Source: Blastocladiella emersonii ATCC 22665
Taxonomy: Eukaryota; Blastocladiomycota; Blastocladiomycetes; Blastocladiales; Blastocladiaceae
Assembly (NCBI GenBank): GCA_025594325.1
Contig: JANHCV010000015.1
Coordinates: 1-64,000 of the forward strand
Reading direction: 5' to 3'
Length of the DNA: 64,000 nt
The position numbers and the translations under genes are program-made. The notes under the pieces are model-generated. The model saw nothing but the letters and a program-made list of their open reading frames with translations, did not search any database and had not been told where the DNA came from. This document shows, piece after piece, positions 11,572-23,598 of this stretch; the first letter of the stretch is position 1, and every line of letters starts with the position of its first letter.

Positions 11572-11877
11572 TGGTAATACGTTGCGTTGCGTTGCGCTGC
11601 GTCCACTTGGGAGCGTGGAGAGAGCGAAGCCGGCTGACACACTCGCGGCGGCGCCGGTTTCGCGCGCGCGGTATCGTTCTGACTCGAGTCAGGTGACGCT
11701 CGGCAAAATCAGGAAATCTGCACGGGACCGGTTTTCTGATTTAGCGCGCCGGTTTCGCTCCGCCCCGCGGGCCTTGACCGCCGCCGCCGCCCTCTCCCTC
11801 CTCCTCGGACCAGTGTTGGTCAGTGAGCTCCTCTTCGTCGGGACCTCCACGTATCTTCCTTTGCACAAGCCGTCACC
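11572..11877. promoter_or_regulatory. Divergent promoter region (GRX3 / LeuRS)
   Basis: A 306-bp region between the start codons of two divergent housekeeping genes. No specific site is identified. Confidence 0.5.
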
Positions 11878-14800
11878 ATGGCGACCACCGAGCACAAGGT
11901 ACACACGGACCGCTCGCCTCGAGGGACGGCGGATCAGCGCGTCCGCCCGCTGGCCGAATCCGCGCCACCGTCCCTCCCCGCTCGCCAGCGCGCCGTTGCT
12001 CACTCAACCGTGAACCCGCGCCCTAGTCCACGGCCAAGCGCGACGCCCTCACGGCCACCGAGGCCGAGATGCAGGCGTTCTGGGCCAGCGAGAAGCTGTT
12101 CGAGACGGACGCGCCGGCCGACCGGTCCAAGCCCAAGTTCTTCTCCACCTTCCCGTACCCGTACATGAACGGCCGCCTGCACCTGGGCCACTTCTTCTCC
12201 TTCTCCAAGGTCGAGTTCGCCAGCGGCTACGAGCGCCTGCAGGGCAAGCAGGTCCTGCTGCCCTTCGGCTTCCACGTCACGGGCATGCCCATCAAGGCGT
12301 GCGCCGACAAGCTCAAGCGCGAGGTCGAGCTGTTCGGCCAGAACTTCGAGAACTTCGAGGCGGTCGCCGCCGAGCTCGCCCGCGAGGAGGAGGCCAAGAA
12401 GCTCGCCGAGTCGACCCAGGAGCTGTCCGTCGACCCGACCAAGATCGTCAAGAAGCACTCCAAGGCCGCCGCCAAGGCCGGCACCCAGAAGTACCAGTGG
12501 GAGATCATGGAGGCCATGGGCATGCCGCGCGAGGAGATCTACAAGTTCGCCGACTCGCTGCACTGGCTCAAGTACTTCCCGCCCTACGCCATGCAGGACC
12601 TCAACAAGTTCGGCTGCAAGATCGACTGGCGCCGCTCCTTCATCACCACCGACGTGAACTCCTTCTACGACTCGTTTGTGCGCTGGCAGTTCAACAAGCT
12701 GCACGCCCTGTCCAAGGTCAAGTTCGGCGAGCGCCACACCATCTGGTCCGTCAAGGACGGCCAGGCCTGCATGGACCACGACCGCGCCTCGGGCGAGGGC
12801 GTCGGCCCACAGGAGTACGTCGGCGTCAAGCTCGAGGTCGTCGCCGGCAAGGTCCACTCGCCCGCCTTCCAGAAGGTGCTCGCCGCCCCCACCCTCAAGG
12901 GCAAGAAGATCTTCCTCGTTGCCGCCACCCTGCGCCCCGAGACCATGTACGGCCAGACCAACTGCTTTGTCGGCAAGGACCTCGAGTACGGCCTGTGGGA
13001 GATCAACGACACGGACGTGTTCGTCTCGACCGAGCGCGCCGCCCGCAACATGTCGTTCCAGGGCTTCGCCAAGACCAAGGGCACCCCGGTCCGCCTCGCC
13101 ACCATCTCGGGCGCCGACATTATCGGCACCGCCGTGCGCGCCCCGCTCGCCAAGTACGACCACGTCTACGTGCTGCCGCTCGACCACGTCGTCGCCAACA
13201 AGGGCACCGGTATCGTCACCTCGGTCCCCTCGGACTCGCCCGACGACTACGCCATGGTCCGCGACCTCAAGAAGAAGCCCGAGTTCTACGGCATCCAGCC
13301 CGAGTGGATCCAGCCCTTCGAGGTCGTCCCCGTGCTGTCGACGCCCACCTTCGGCGAGGTCTCGGCCGCCACCGCGTGCGACCAGCTCAAGATCTCGTCG
13401 CCCAAGGACCGCGTCCAGCTCGACAAGGCCAAGGAGCTCCTGTACAAGGAGTCCTTCTACTCGGGCACCATGACCGCGGGCGAGTACGCCGGCCGCCCCG
13501 TGGCCGAGGCCAAGCCGCTCATCCGCCAGGCCATGGTCGACGCCGGCCAGGCCATGGTCTACTCGGAGCCCGAGAAGGACGTGATCTCGCGGTCGGGCGA
13601 CGAGTGCGTCGTCAACCTGTGCGACCAGTGGTACCTCGACTACGGCGAGACTGAGTGGCAGGCGCAGACCCAGCGCGTCGTCGACGGCCTCAACACGTTC
13701 CACAACGACACGCGCAACGCCTTCAACCAGACGCTCAACTGGCTCAACAAGTGGGCGTGCGCGCGCTCGTTCGGTCTCGGCACCCGCCTCCCCTGGGACC
13801 CGCAGTTCCTCATCGAGTCGCTGTCCGACTCGACCATCTACATGGCCTACTACACGGTCGCGCACATGCTGCACGCCGACCTCGAGGGCAAGGTCGCCGG
13901 CACCCTCAACATTGCGCCCGAGGCTATGACCGACGCCGAGTGGGAGTACATCTTCAACGAGTCGGCCGCGTACCCCAAGGGCTCCAAGGTGGCGCAGGCC
14001 GCGCTCGACAAGATGCGCGCCGAGTTCACCTACTTCTACCCGGTCGACCTGCGCGTGTCGGGCAAGGACCTGATCGGCAACCACCTGACCTTCTTTCTCT
14101 ACAACCACGCGTGCCTGTTCCCCGAGCACCACTGGCCGCGTGCCGTGCGCGTCAACGGCCACCTGCTGTTCAACTCGGAGAAGATGTCCAAGTCGACGGG
14201 CACCTTCGTGACCATGGGCGACGCCCTCGAGCGGTACGGCGCCGACGCGACGCGTCTCGCGATCGCCGATGCCGGCGACTCGGTCGAGGACGCCAACTTT
14301 GCCGAGACCACGGCCGTCACCGCCATCCTGCGCCTGTTCACGCAGCGCGAGTGGATCACCGACACGCTCGCCTCGGCCACGTCGCTGCGCACGGGCGCGT
14401 ACACGTTCGCGGACCGCGTGTTCCGGTCGCGCATGATCACGCTGGTGCGCGCGGCCGACGCGCAGTACGCGACCATGAACTACCGCGAGGCGCTCAAGAA
14501 CGCCTTCTTCGAGTTCCAGGACGCGCGCGACGCGTACCGCGAGGCCACGGCGCTCGTCGGCGAGGGCATGCACAAGGACGTGATTGTCGAGTTCATGCGC
14601 CTGCAGGCGGTGATCCTGTCGCCCATCACGCCGCACTGGTCCGAGTGGGTGTGGCGCACGGCCCTCGGCAACGCCACGTCGGTGCTCAACGCGGCGTGGC
14701 CCACGTTCAACGAGGACCCCGAGGCCGACGTGCTCGCGGCGTCGGCGTACCTCCAGGACGTGACCTACTCGATCCGCACGTCCGAGGCCACGCTCATGAA

Positions 14801-15227
14801 GAAGCGCAAGGGTCCCGCGCCCACGGTCAAGAAGTGCACCGTGCTCGTCGCCGACAAGTACCCGGCGTGGCAGGAGGACCTGCTCGTCGTGCTCAAGAAG
14901 GTGTACGCCGAGACGGGCAACAACTGGGCCGGCAAGGACCTGGCCGCGCTCAAGGAGGCGGGTCTGCTCAAGAACAAGAAGGCCATGCCGTTCGTCAACG
15001 AGATCAAGAAGCAGCTCGCCGTCGTCGGCGAGACCGCCTTCCACCGCACGCTCGCCTTCGACGAGGAGGCCATCCTCCGCAACAACCTCACGCTCATCAC
15101 CAAGTCGGTCGCCTACACCGAGGTCCTGATCAAGCGCACCGACGCGGCCGACCTCGACGCCGAGGAGGCCAAGAAGGTCGAGAACGCCCTGCCCGGCAAC
15201 CCCGCCCTCAAGATCACCCTCGAGTAA
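11878..15227 (+). CDS. LARS1: Cytosolic leucyl-tRNA synthetase
   Basis: Two exons, 11878..11898 and 12027..15227, 1073 aa. Exon 1 is seven codons (MATTEHK) and the 128-nt intron is GTACAC...CCCTAG. This class I aminoacyl-tRNA synthetase charges tRNA-Leu with leucine. The HIGH-type signature is NGRLHLGHFFSF (near residue 58) and the KMSKS loop is EKMSKSTGT (near 724). Between them lies the large CP1 editing domain (ETMYGQTN, DHVVANKGTG). The extended C-terminus (QEDLLVVL, FVNEIKKQLA) is typical of the eukaryotic/archaeal cytosolic type, and there is no obvious mitochondrial presequence. Length matches the family (about 1,070-1,180 aa). Codon use is strongly C/G-ending. Confidence 0.97.
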
Positions 15228-15339
15228 GCTCGCTCATTTGTTCCCCTCCCTCTAGTTTGTTGCGCATAATTGCTCTCCCATACAGTCTATTCATCATCAT
15301 CATCATCATCCATCTCGTCTCGCTCCTGCTCAAATCTAT

Positions 15340-16685
15340 CTACACGGCGGCCACGGTTGCTGCCTCCGCGGACTGCTGTTGCTGCGTGGCCGACGACGGC
15401 TCGCCAGCGTCACGCTCCCGCATCTCGCGCTGCGCGGGCGGCGACTTGGCGCGCTTGCTGTCGTTGCCGTTGCTCGCGGCGGCGGCGGCGGTCGGGATCT
15501 CGGGTAGCGTCGACTCGCGCGACCCGGGACGGGCGGGGGTCGCGGCGCCCGCGCGGTGCAGGTCGGCCATCTCGCGGACGTACTTGCTCCTGTGGTCGGC
15601 CACGTTGACGAGGTAGTGCAGGTTCTGCAGGCGCTGCACGTTCCACGTTGCGACGCGGTATGTCGGGGCCTTGTTCTCGAGGCGCTGCAGCAGGGTCTAC
15701 GTTTGCGGGAAAGGCGTGAGTGTGGGGTGTGAGGGAGCGGGCAGGTGATGGCGGAGCCGTACGCGGTTCTCGTGGTCGATGATGCGCAGCTGCTTGAGCC
15801 GCTTGTTGGTGACGCGCTCCGAGAGCACGTTGCGCAGGGCGGTGCCCTGGCCGTCGGTCGCGTACTCCTTGGCCGTGGCGATGGCGACCTGGTGGAACTT
15901 GGTGAGGAGCAGGCGGTTGCGGTGGTCGATGTGGTCCTGGCGGTCTACGGACGTTTCGGGGGGAGGTGAGCAATGGTCGCGTCGACACACTCGCGAGCGA
16001 AGCACGTACCCTTCTCGATCTGGACCTTCTTGGGGTTGACCTTGCGCCACTCGCCGAAGCTGACGGGGCAGTTGTCGTCAACCGTGGTCGAGGCGTCGTG
16101 CACAGCCTTGCGGTGCAGCTCGAACCGCTTCTTGTCCCAGCGCTCGGCGAGGATCCGGTTCGAGACGGGCTGGATGGTCGGGAAGTCCTCGATGCTCATG
16201 AGCCGCTTGGGCAGCTTGGCGCCGCCCGCCGACTCGCTAGGCGTCGGGTCGATGGCCTGCCGCGGCGCGGCGGGCGCGGCCTGCTTCTTGGGAGACGACG
16301 ACTTGGGCGCGCGGTGGCCGCTTGAGTAGCCGGCCGCCGGGGTCGACTTTTTCTTGGTCGGCGACGGTGCGGCGGCAGCAGCGGGTTTCGGCGCGGGCTC
16401 CTGCGGCTTCGGCTGCCGTTCGTGGGCCGCCGAGGTGGGCTTCGGAACAGCGCCCGCGGAACTGGCCCGCGCCTGCGCGGGTGGCGCCGAGGTCGGCTCT
16501 GCAGCAGCAGACTGGGCCGGCTGCTCCTGCTTCGGCGCGGCAGTCTCTGGAGCGGGAGCAGGCTCGCTGACGCCGGCGTCGGACCCGTCGGGCTGGCCCG
16601 ACGACGGGTCGCTCGCGGACTCGAAGGCGTCGTCGTCGTAGGCGTTGCTGGCTGGTCCAGCGTCGGGTTTCGGTTCGTCGCTCAT
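15340..16685 (-). CDS. CFAP97/Hemingway-like ciliary protein
   Basis: Three exons, complement(join(15340..15696, 15763..15944, 16010..16685)), 404 aa; introns of 66 and 65 nt both start GTACG and end CGTAG. Residues 1 to about 190 are low-complexity Ala/Pro/Lys-rich. The conserved part is the KIAA1430/CFAP97 domain: RFELHRKAVHDASTTVDDN, then DHIDHRNRLLLTKFHQV, then IIDHENRTLLQRLENK followed by APTYRVATWN. All three joins fall inside this domain and only the spliced product shows it whole. Family members are needed for building or length control of cilia and flagella, so this gene argues for a flagellated life stage. The C-terminus is Ala/Gln-rich. Confidence 0.82.
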
Positions 16686-17390
16686 GGTGGTGGTGGTGGT
16701 GCGGTTGCTCGGTTTCGTAGAGTTGGAGCGCAAGAGCACAATGATGATTCATTCGGAGTGCGTGGAGTAGCTACGCGATCATAGTGCGAGACATGTCTCG
16801 CGCGCGACGGGGACGGAGAAACGCGTCGCGAAACGCGGTCAGCTGATGCCCTCACTCAGCTGCGCCACACCTCCAGCGAGGGGAACCGGCCCTTGCGAAG
16901 TCCGCAACACGTTTTTGATGCACACGTCCATGGAGCACTACACCACTCGATGCAGCGCGATGATGCGGCCCGTGCAGCAGCGGTGCTTCCAGAACCGCCA
17001 CGCGGCGGCGCGCGTCACGTCACCGGCACGCCGAGCTGTGCCGCGTCGCTGCGTTGGGGGCGTGATTTCGTTCACACCGTGAGCGAACGAGCGCTGGCGG
17101 CCCAACCGGTGGAGCGTCGGAAGAGGGATCCGCTGCTGGCGGAAACGTGGTCGCGCACGCTCGCAGTGATGCAGTCGGGGAGCACGACGAGTAGTACCGC
17201 GGCCGTGATTGGCCCGCGCTGCGCCACGGACGCGCGTGGGCCCATGGCCGGCCGTCAACGAAACGTGGTGTCTATCGCGGCCGCGCTCGATCATCGAGGA
17301 GGACGAGGACAAGGAGGATTTGTATCGCGAGAGGCCCGCTTCGCGGTTTGGCTGCTTCTCCTCCTCTGCTCTACTACCGCCATCACCATC
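16686..17390. promoter_or_regulatory. Divergent upstream region (CFAP97-like / 4-TM protein)
   Basis: A 705-bp region between opposed start codons. Open frames here are Arg-rich in all phases and show no family resemblance. I see no RNA gene. Confidence 0.4.
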
Positions 17391-18016
17391 ATGTCGCTCG
17401 TCGCGCTCGCCCGGGTGTTGCAGAGCGTGGCGCTCTTCTACGTGCTCTTCCACGCCGTGGCCTCGGCCAATGTCGGACTCCTGGTCCTTGCCGCTGCCCG
17501 TACGACACACGAGGACACCGATGCGTAGACGCAGTGCTCACTCCGCTCCTGTCCGTAGAGAACCCAACAGCGAGCCGGCTCTCGCTCGTCGCGTCGCTAA
17601 AGCCAACTCAGCGCGAAACGATGATCAACGAGCTGATGCGCGTCGGGGCCGTGATCCTGACGGGGACCGTGGTCGACGTGCTGGCGTGCGTGTCGCTGTT
17701 CCACGCGCGCCACCGGCGGATCTGGCTGTTCACGTCCATGGGTGCGACCCTGATGCAGCTCGCGCGCACGGCGTACCTCCTGCTCGCGTACGTGGAGATG
17801 GCGTCGGCGCCCGGGTGGACGGTGCAGTGGACCGAGGCGGCCATCGCGCTGTTCGTGCTCGAGGCGCTCCAGCTGATCGGGACCGTGACCATGGGGATCG
17901 CGGCCGAGGACCGGTCTGCGGCGTCTCCGCTCGGCGGCGCCGAGAAGGCCGCGTCGTACAAGAAGTCGGGCGGCGCGCTCAGCAGCTCGGTCGGCGTGTC
18001 CTCGGTCAACTTCTAG
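17391..18016 (+). CDS. Small four-helix membrane protein, unknown function
   Basis: Two exons, 17391..17499 and 17559..18016, 188 aa; the 59-nt intron is GTACGA...CCGTAG. The join gives VLAAAQNPTASRLS in frame. Four hydrophobic segments are visible: LQSVALFYVLFHAVA, VGAVILTGTVVDVLAC, the stretch around LMQLARTAYLLLAYV, and IALFVLEALQLIGTVTMG. A Ser-rich hydrophilic tail follows. The start was chosen because the first ATG gives a hydrophobic N-terminus. The layout fits a tetraspan protein of the endomembrane system or plasma membrane. I do not recognise the family. Confidence 0.65.
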
Positions 18017-18597
18017 GCCCCTCCGCGCTCTGAGCTCTCTGTACATATACGTTCTCTTTGGTGTGACAATGGACGGAGCCGCGTCGTGTCGCGTGGGAGG
18101 GTTGCAACTCTAAGCAAGGCAACCGACATTCCGGGCAAGTCGGCCTGCAGGTCGCCGCCGCCGCGGGTGAAACGGGCGCCCTTGCGTCTGGCCCGCGCCC
18201 TGAGCGGGGCCGAGCCGGAGCGCGACGCGGCGGCCGCACCGACGCGCCCGCCCGCGTGGCCGCCGGCGCAGACACCCGTTTGGGGGCGGCGGCGGTGGCG
18301 GCCGCAGGAAGCGAGGAGAGGAGTGTGCGCGTTTCGCGGCGTCGCAACGCGTTGGCATCGAAAACGGTCAGCGCGCGCCCGGCCATCGCTGCGGGCCACG
18401 ACCCCCATGGATCCATGTAAACCGGCCCCCTCTCCGCCGCGGCCACTTGTTGCACCGGGCTCGCGCGTGTGATACTTGCCCTTCCTGGCCCTAAGCGTCG
18501 CCTAGACTTGCGCGCCTGTGATCGCGACCCCCGCCGCTCCGTTCGACCTCGCGCGCCCCGACCATCGACCTCCTCTCGCCCTCCACACAACCACTCC
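18017..18597. other. Intergenic region before the coiled-coil gene
   Basis: About 580 bp without a supported gene. The frame of the next protein stays open upstream to 18469, but the first ATG in that frame is at 18598. Confidence 0.4.
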
Positions 18598-20844
18598 ATG
18601 TGTACGCACACTCGTGCCACCAACCGAAGCGCTCTCACTCACCCTGAGCCTGACGGGAACCACCATCTAGGGCGGCCCGCGCACCCCCAACCGTGCCGGT
18701 GCTCCGAGTGCGAGCCGCGATCGCCGCCGCGCCGCCACGCCTCGTTCCCGCAGCACCAGCAGCACCAGCAGCCGCACCAGCAGCCGTACTACGACCGCGA
18801 CCATGCTCGGGACCCGTGTGAGTACCCTCCTGCGCACCGCGCGGAGCGGCCCTCGAGCCGCGTCGGCGACATTGACATGAACCGGCTCGCCGAGGCGCTG
18901 TACCTCGTCTCCGAGGGTCGCCCGCCGTCCGAGATCGCCGAGCGGCTCGCGCCTGCTGCTACCGAAACTCGGCGGCCGCGGCATGACGGTAACCGCGCTC
19001 GTGGTGAGCCCGCGGCGTACCCGCACCGCGGCGATACGGGTCCGTCCTCGCCGTACCACGGCTACGCCGACGACGACGCCGACTCGCTCGGGTACCTCGG
19101 CAGCGGGTCGTCTCGCAGCAGTGGTAGCCGCTCGCGGCACTCGTGGGCAAGCGGCTCGGACCATGCTGATGGTGCTGGGCGGCGAGACTCCAACGGCGCG
19201 CATCATCACCGTCGCGCCGTCCCCTCGCCCACGTTTACCAACCAGCAGCCGCACGCGTATCAGCACCCGCCCAGCGCACCTCGTGATCGCGTATCCTCGA
19301 CGTCGAGCCGTGCCTACGAGCCGCCGTCGGTCCCGTCGCCTCCCCGCCAGCGCCCCCACTACCGCCCTCCATCCCTCCACCTCGACTCGGCGCGAACCGA
19401 GCCGCACTCGGCCGCACCCGTGTCGCCCGCCCGCTACCCTTGCGAGGACCATCGCCGTCCTACTCGCCGTCCTTCGCCTCCACCAACACCGATTCGATCG
19501 TCTGCAGCTCCGCCGACCCCCGCCGCACCACTACGGCCAGCAACGCCGCCCTCACCTCGCCCTGCACCAACCAGCGACCGCACCGCCCGCGTGCACGCCG
19601 AACTCGTCGCCGCCCTCGCCGACCGTGAGGCGACCATCGCAGGCCTTCGCGACGAGCTGAGCGCGCAGTCGACCGAGTGCACCGAGCTCCGCGACGCGCT
19701 CGATGCAGAGCAGGCCGCCGCCGCCGACCTCCGCGCCGCCCTCGACTCAGAGCGCGCAACCTCGGGCCAGCTGCGCGCCGAGCTCGCGGCCGCACACGAG
19801 ACGCTCGACACGCGGACCGCCTCGCTCGACGCTGCCACGGCCGAGATCGACGTCCTGCGCGCGCGTAACATCGAGCTCGAGGACATGCTCGAGCGCGCGC
19901 GGACCGAGGCCGCTGACGCGATCCGCGCCGCTGAGGTTGCGTCCGCAGCCGCGCGCGAAGCGGGTGCTGCGTGTGAGACGGCACGCGAGGCTCTCGCGGC
20001 GTGTGTCGATGCACTCCGTGCGCGTAACGCGCGCGTCGTCGAGCTCACGGCGCTGCTCGACATGACGCAGCGCGAGGTCGAGGCGCGGACCGCCGAGAAC
20101 GCGCGGCTCGGGTCACGGCTCGAGGTGCTCGAGAACGCCGTCATGGCGCTCCAGGGCGCCGCGGTCGCTGCTGCTGCCGCGCAAGCCGCGGTGCCGGCAC
20201 CTGTACTAGAGCCAGAGCCTGAACCAGATTCTGAACCAGCGGTCCCTCCACCAAGCGAGACGCTCGAAGTCGGCGTGCAGACGGTCCAGCCTGAGCTCGT
20301 CTCGACTGCAACCTCGACCTCGCCCATGTGCGCCCTCGTGTCGACCGCCACGTCGCCCATGCTCGCTCCGGCCTCGCCACCACCACGCGCACCCGCATCG
20401 CCGCCCGTTCTCAGTCTCGACGCGTCACGGCCTGCGAGCCCGCTGGCCCTCGACACGCCTGCGCCCTCGCCGTCGTCCGCTGCTGCCCGCGCGCTCCCGC
20501 TACCCATACCTCCCACCCCCGCACCCTCGGCACGCCCCGAGGAGCCCAAGGCCGGACCTCTCCCGCATCATCACCTCCTCTCCCAACCCGTTTTGAACCC
20601 ATTTACCCCTCCACAATCGCCGCGACCCGCTCGCCTCCTTTCATCCCTTGCTACCCCATTGCACCACCCGCCCGTCCCAGCGTGTCCGTACCACCGCTCG
20701 CCATCACGCCGGCCAGCGTCCGCCACGCCCGCGTCCCTCGTCCTCGTCGGCGCCGCGGTCCTCGCGCAGCTCGCGGCCATGGCGAACGGCACAGCGGCGG
20801 CCGTCGCGCGACACTGTAACACCGCCCACTCTCCCCACTTGTGA
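18598..20844 (+). CDS. Coiled-coil protein with possible tail anchor
   Basis: A single exon of 748 aa from the first in-frame ATG. The first 320 residues are disordered and rich in His, Pro, Ser and Arg, including a QHQQHQQPHQQP run. A long Ala/Glu/Arg-rich coiled coil follows (about 19,590-20,160), with heptad-like segments such as LRDELSAQSTECTELRDALD. A Pro/Ser-rich region comes next, with repeated PEPEPD-type and STATS-P-M units. A hydrophobic stretch near the end (SLVLVGAAVLAQLAAM) could be a tail anchor. Such layouts occur in tethers and cytoskeletal adaptors, but no family is recognised and the role is open. An intron in the low-complexity part cannot be excluded. Confidence 0.6.
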   Translation: MCTHTRATNRSALTHPEPDGNHHLGRPAHPQPCRCSECEPRSPPRRHASFPQHQQHQQPHQQPYYDRDHARDPCEYPPAHRAERPSSRVGDIDMNRLAEALYLVSEGRPPSEIAERLAPAATETRRPRHDGNRARGEPAAYPHRGDTGPSSPYHGYADDDADSLGYLGSGSSRSSGSRSRHSWASGSDHADGAGRRDSNGAHHHRRAVPSPTFTNQQPHAYQHPPSAPRDRVSSTSSRAYEPPSVPSPPRQRPHYRPPSLHLDSARTEPHSAAPVSPARYPCEDHRRPTRRPSPPPTPIRSSAAPPTPAAPLRPATPPSPRPAPTSDRTARVHAELVAALADREATIAGLRDELSAQSTECTELRDALDAEQAAAADLRAALDSERATSGQLRAELAAAHETLDTRTASLDAATAEIDVLRARNIELEDMLERARTEAADAIRAAEVASAAAREAGAACETAREALAACVDALRARNARVVELTALLDMTQREVEARTAENARLGSRLEVLENAVMALQGAAVAAAAAQAAVPAPVLEPEPEPDSEPAVPPPSETLEVGVQTVQPELVSTATSTSPMCALVSTATSPMLAPASPPPRAPASPPVLSLDASRPASPLALDTPAPSPSSAAARALPLPIPPTPAPSARPEEPKAGPLPHHHLLSQPVLNPFTPPQSPRPARLLSSLATPLHHPPVPACPYHRSPSRRPASATPASLVLVGAAVLAQLAAMANGTAAAVARHCNTAHSPHL

Positions 20845-21120
20845 CGTTTTTGAACCTTTGCTCGGTTGCGCGCGGGCTTCGTGGCCCTGCCTTGTAGAAT
20901 ATACGACGTGCCCAATCAGCGTGACCCGATCGACGGCAGGCCGCGGCGGTTCCGCCGTGTTGTTGATCGACGCGGCCGCGCTCCCTCGGCCGCCGCCAAC
21001 TCCTCCCCGCTTAGAGAAGGCATTTTTGACACTAACCGCAATGTAACTACTTTGAATCCATGAATCACGGCGCACGCACTCATCGCGCCGATCCCGTCGC
21101 CGCTCCTAGCCCGCAGCGCC

Positions 21121-22240
21121 ATGTCCGCCCTCGCGACCCGCCTGCGCACCGCGGCCACGGCCGTGCACCGGCGCACGCTGCCGTACCAGCAGCTCGCGCG
21201 CCTCGACAAGCCCGCGGGGACGTACCTACTGTACCTGCCGTGTACGTGGTCGATCCTCATGGCCGCGAACCAGACGGGCCACCTTCTGCCGGCGCTCGCC
21301 ACGGCCAAGATGCTCGCGCTGTTTGGGACCGGCGCCTTTGTTATGCGCGGCGCCGGGTGCACCATCAACGACCTGTGGGACCGCGACTTTGACAAGCGCG
21401 TCGAGCGCACCAAGGACCGCCCGCTCGCGTCCGGCGCGGTCACGGTCCCGCAGGCCGTCGGGTTCCTCGGCGTGCAGCTCAGTGCGGGGCTCGCCGTGCT
21501 CACGCAGCTCAACCTGACGAGGTGCGTTCGAGCTCTCGTTGCTGTGGCCGATGTGGGCGGGTACTGACGTCCGTGCGACTAGTATCGCGCTCGGCGCGTC
21601 TTCGCTCGTCCTCGTTGCGGCGTACCCGGCCATGAAGCGGATCACCTACTATCCGCAGTTTGTACTCGGTACGAACGGCACCCTTCAACTCACTCGCCCA
21701 TACTCACACGCTTCCTCCCGCGTAGGCCTGACGTTCAACTGGGGCGCGCTGCTCGGGTTCACAGCCATGACCGAGACGCTCCCGCTCGCGCAAGCGCTGC
21801 CGCTGTACGGCGCGGGCGTGTGCTGGACACTGGTATACGACACGCTGTACGCGCACCAGGACAAGGCCGACGACGTGCACGTGGGCGTCAAGTCGACGGC
21901 GCTGGCGTTCGGCGAGCAGGGGACCAAGCCGATCCTGACGGCGCTCGCCGTCGCCTCGGGCGGCCTGCTGTGCGCGTCGGGCGTCGCCGCGGGCGTCGGG
22001 CCCGCGTACTTTGCGGGCGCGGCCGCAGGCGTCGGCAACATGCTGTACACGACGTGGAAGGCGGACCTCGCGAACCCCGCGTCGTGCGGGTGGGCGTTCC
22101 GCAAGAGCGCGTGGGCTGGCGTGTTCGTCGCGGGCGGGCTCGCTGTCGACTATGCGTGGCGGTTGATGCACGCCGAAGCGGACCAGGACGAGAACAAGGT
22201 CGCCGAGGAGGACGAAGCTGCGTCGTCGGCGGTTGCGTGA
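21121..22240 (+). CDS. COQ2: 4-hydroxybenzoate polyprenyltransferase (COQ2)
   Basis: Three exons, 21121..21521, 21583..21668, 21726..22240, 333 aa; introns are 61 nt (GTGCGT...ACTAG) and 57 nt (GTACGA...CGTAG). It is a UbiA-family integral membrane prenyltransferase that attaches the polyprenyl tail to 4-hydroxybenzoate in ubiquinone synthesis, in the mitochondrial inner membrane. The first Asp-rich motif is NDLWDRDFD at about residue 83, followed by [10 protein letters not shown]. The second is [16 protein letters not shown] near residue 205. The helices between them and a basic N-terminus ([18 protein letters not shown]) usable as a presequence fit the family. The acidic C-terminus is unremarkable. 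Confidence 0.93.
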
Positions 22241-23598
22241 GACTCGTGGATACATTACTAGCTAGATCAGCCCGTCGGATGTTGCCTGTCTGTTGTTGCT
22301 GCGAAGCAACGATCATGCCCAGATGCAACGGCCTGTGCAACGGCCGGCACGCGCTATGCTCGCGGTACGTGGTGAACTGGCACGGCGGCTGCGGGGGCAA
22401 GAAAGGATTCTGACCGAGGACGACGTGAAACAGAGTCGTCTGATGAGTCGTTTGAACGATAAAATGGGCGGACATAGTTAACCTAATCAAGCTCTGAAGT
22501 TGGCGAGCAGACTTAAGGGCAGGGCTCGAGTCGAAGACAGGCCAAAGTAGCAACTCGATCCCGTCGAGGGGACGATAGAGTGTATCTCTCACTTGTATGC
22601 CAGAAGGCCACGTAAATGGGCTCAACCGACGACCGTTTCGGAGATGTAATGCGCTGTTGGCATACGTTTTGACCACTATCGGCGACGGACCAAGACCCTC
22701 AAATGAGTCGAGGCATACACACGATGATGGCTTCGAACGTGCCGGGTTTGCCATAAGGCTAGCAAGTCGTGTCGAGGTTGATGAGTGTAGGCGAGCCCTC
22801 GAGCGCTCCACGCGCTCCTCGGCACCCCGCAGGGGAGGTCGCCGAGGCCCCGGTCGCTGCAACACGCCGGATGGAGATCGAGCCCGCCAGGTGCGGTCTG
22901 CTCTTGTCGCTCGTGTGTAGGGGAGAGCCGCGTGGGGGAGTCATGCCCTCCCACAATATCGGGACGAGAAATGAGTAGGGAGCAAAGTCAGGGAGTGGGG
23001 CTGGGCGGTGTTTTAAGCTCGCTTCGAGGTGGGCTGGGGCCACGTGACTGGTTGCTAGGCGTCGATCGCCGCCCCCAGTGAAGCTTCCGCCGCGAGTTGG
23101 CACACTTAAGCGGTAGATTCATGGAGGAAACTCAAGTTGAACGGCTGGAGTCATAAGAGTCGGTACAGCGGTGGAGCTGGAGACGATCAGGTGCGAGGGG
23201 CCGCCGCCCCGCGTGAGGCGACGCGACCCGCTTCAGCCTTGGTGCAGCCGTCGAAACACTCCCGCGTGCACGAACGTTCTACGAATTGCTTTCGAAGCCC
23301 TATAAAGGCGAGTTACCCCTTAATTTACATCAACGGCCAGGAGTGCTTGCTTGAGGTCCACCCTGGGCCGCACCTGGCCGCTCTCACTGTCACGGCCGCG
23401 AGCGTCCAAACGTGCATACTTGCTTGTTGGATGTGGGACGGTTGCGTGTGGACAAAATCCAGAGCGGCCGTCCGCGACGCGTCGCGCCACACCTCGAGGA
23501 CCTGTCAGGGCAATCGGCCGAGCTGGGAACCTGAGAGCGGGTCTCACGCGCGGTCCGCTCTCGCTCCCGCGGCGCAACTCGATGCAACGAATGGAAAA
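22241..23598. other. 1.36-kb gap before the family array
   Basis: I find no gene here. A TATA-like CTATAAAGG lies near 23,301, about 290 bp before the start of family copy A. The last 50 bp contain the leader motif shared by the family (separate entry). Base composition drops toward the array. Confidence 0.4.
23551..23598 (+). promoter_or_regulatory. Shared leader motif, copy A
   Basis: GGTCCGCTCTCGCTCCCG lies about 35-45 bp before the ATG, followed by an A-rich start context (GAATGGAAAAATGG). The same CGCTCTC-N-CTC core and spacing occur before copies B, C and D. Confidence 0.55.

Noticed and set aside
12000-15044. Open frame of about 1,000 codons on the minus strand opposite LeuRS
   Set aside because: It is the antisense of a strongly G/C-ending gene; the product is Leu/Val/Gly/Arg low-complexity with no domain, while the plus strand is an unmistakable LeuRS.
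18006-18638. Minus-strand frame of 210 codons before the coiled-coil gene
   Set aside because: Arg/Ala-rich, overlaps the 3' end of the 4-TM gene, no recognisable domain and no splice-consistent partner exon.
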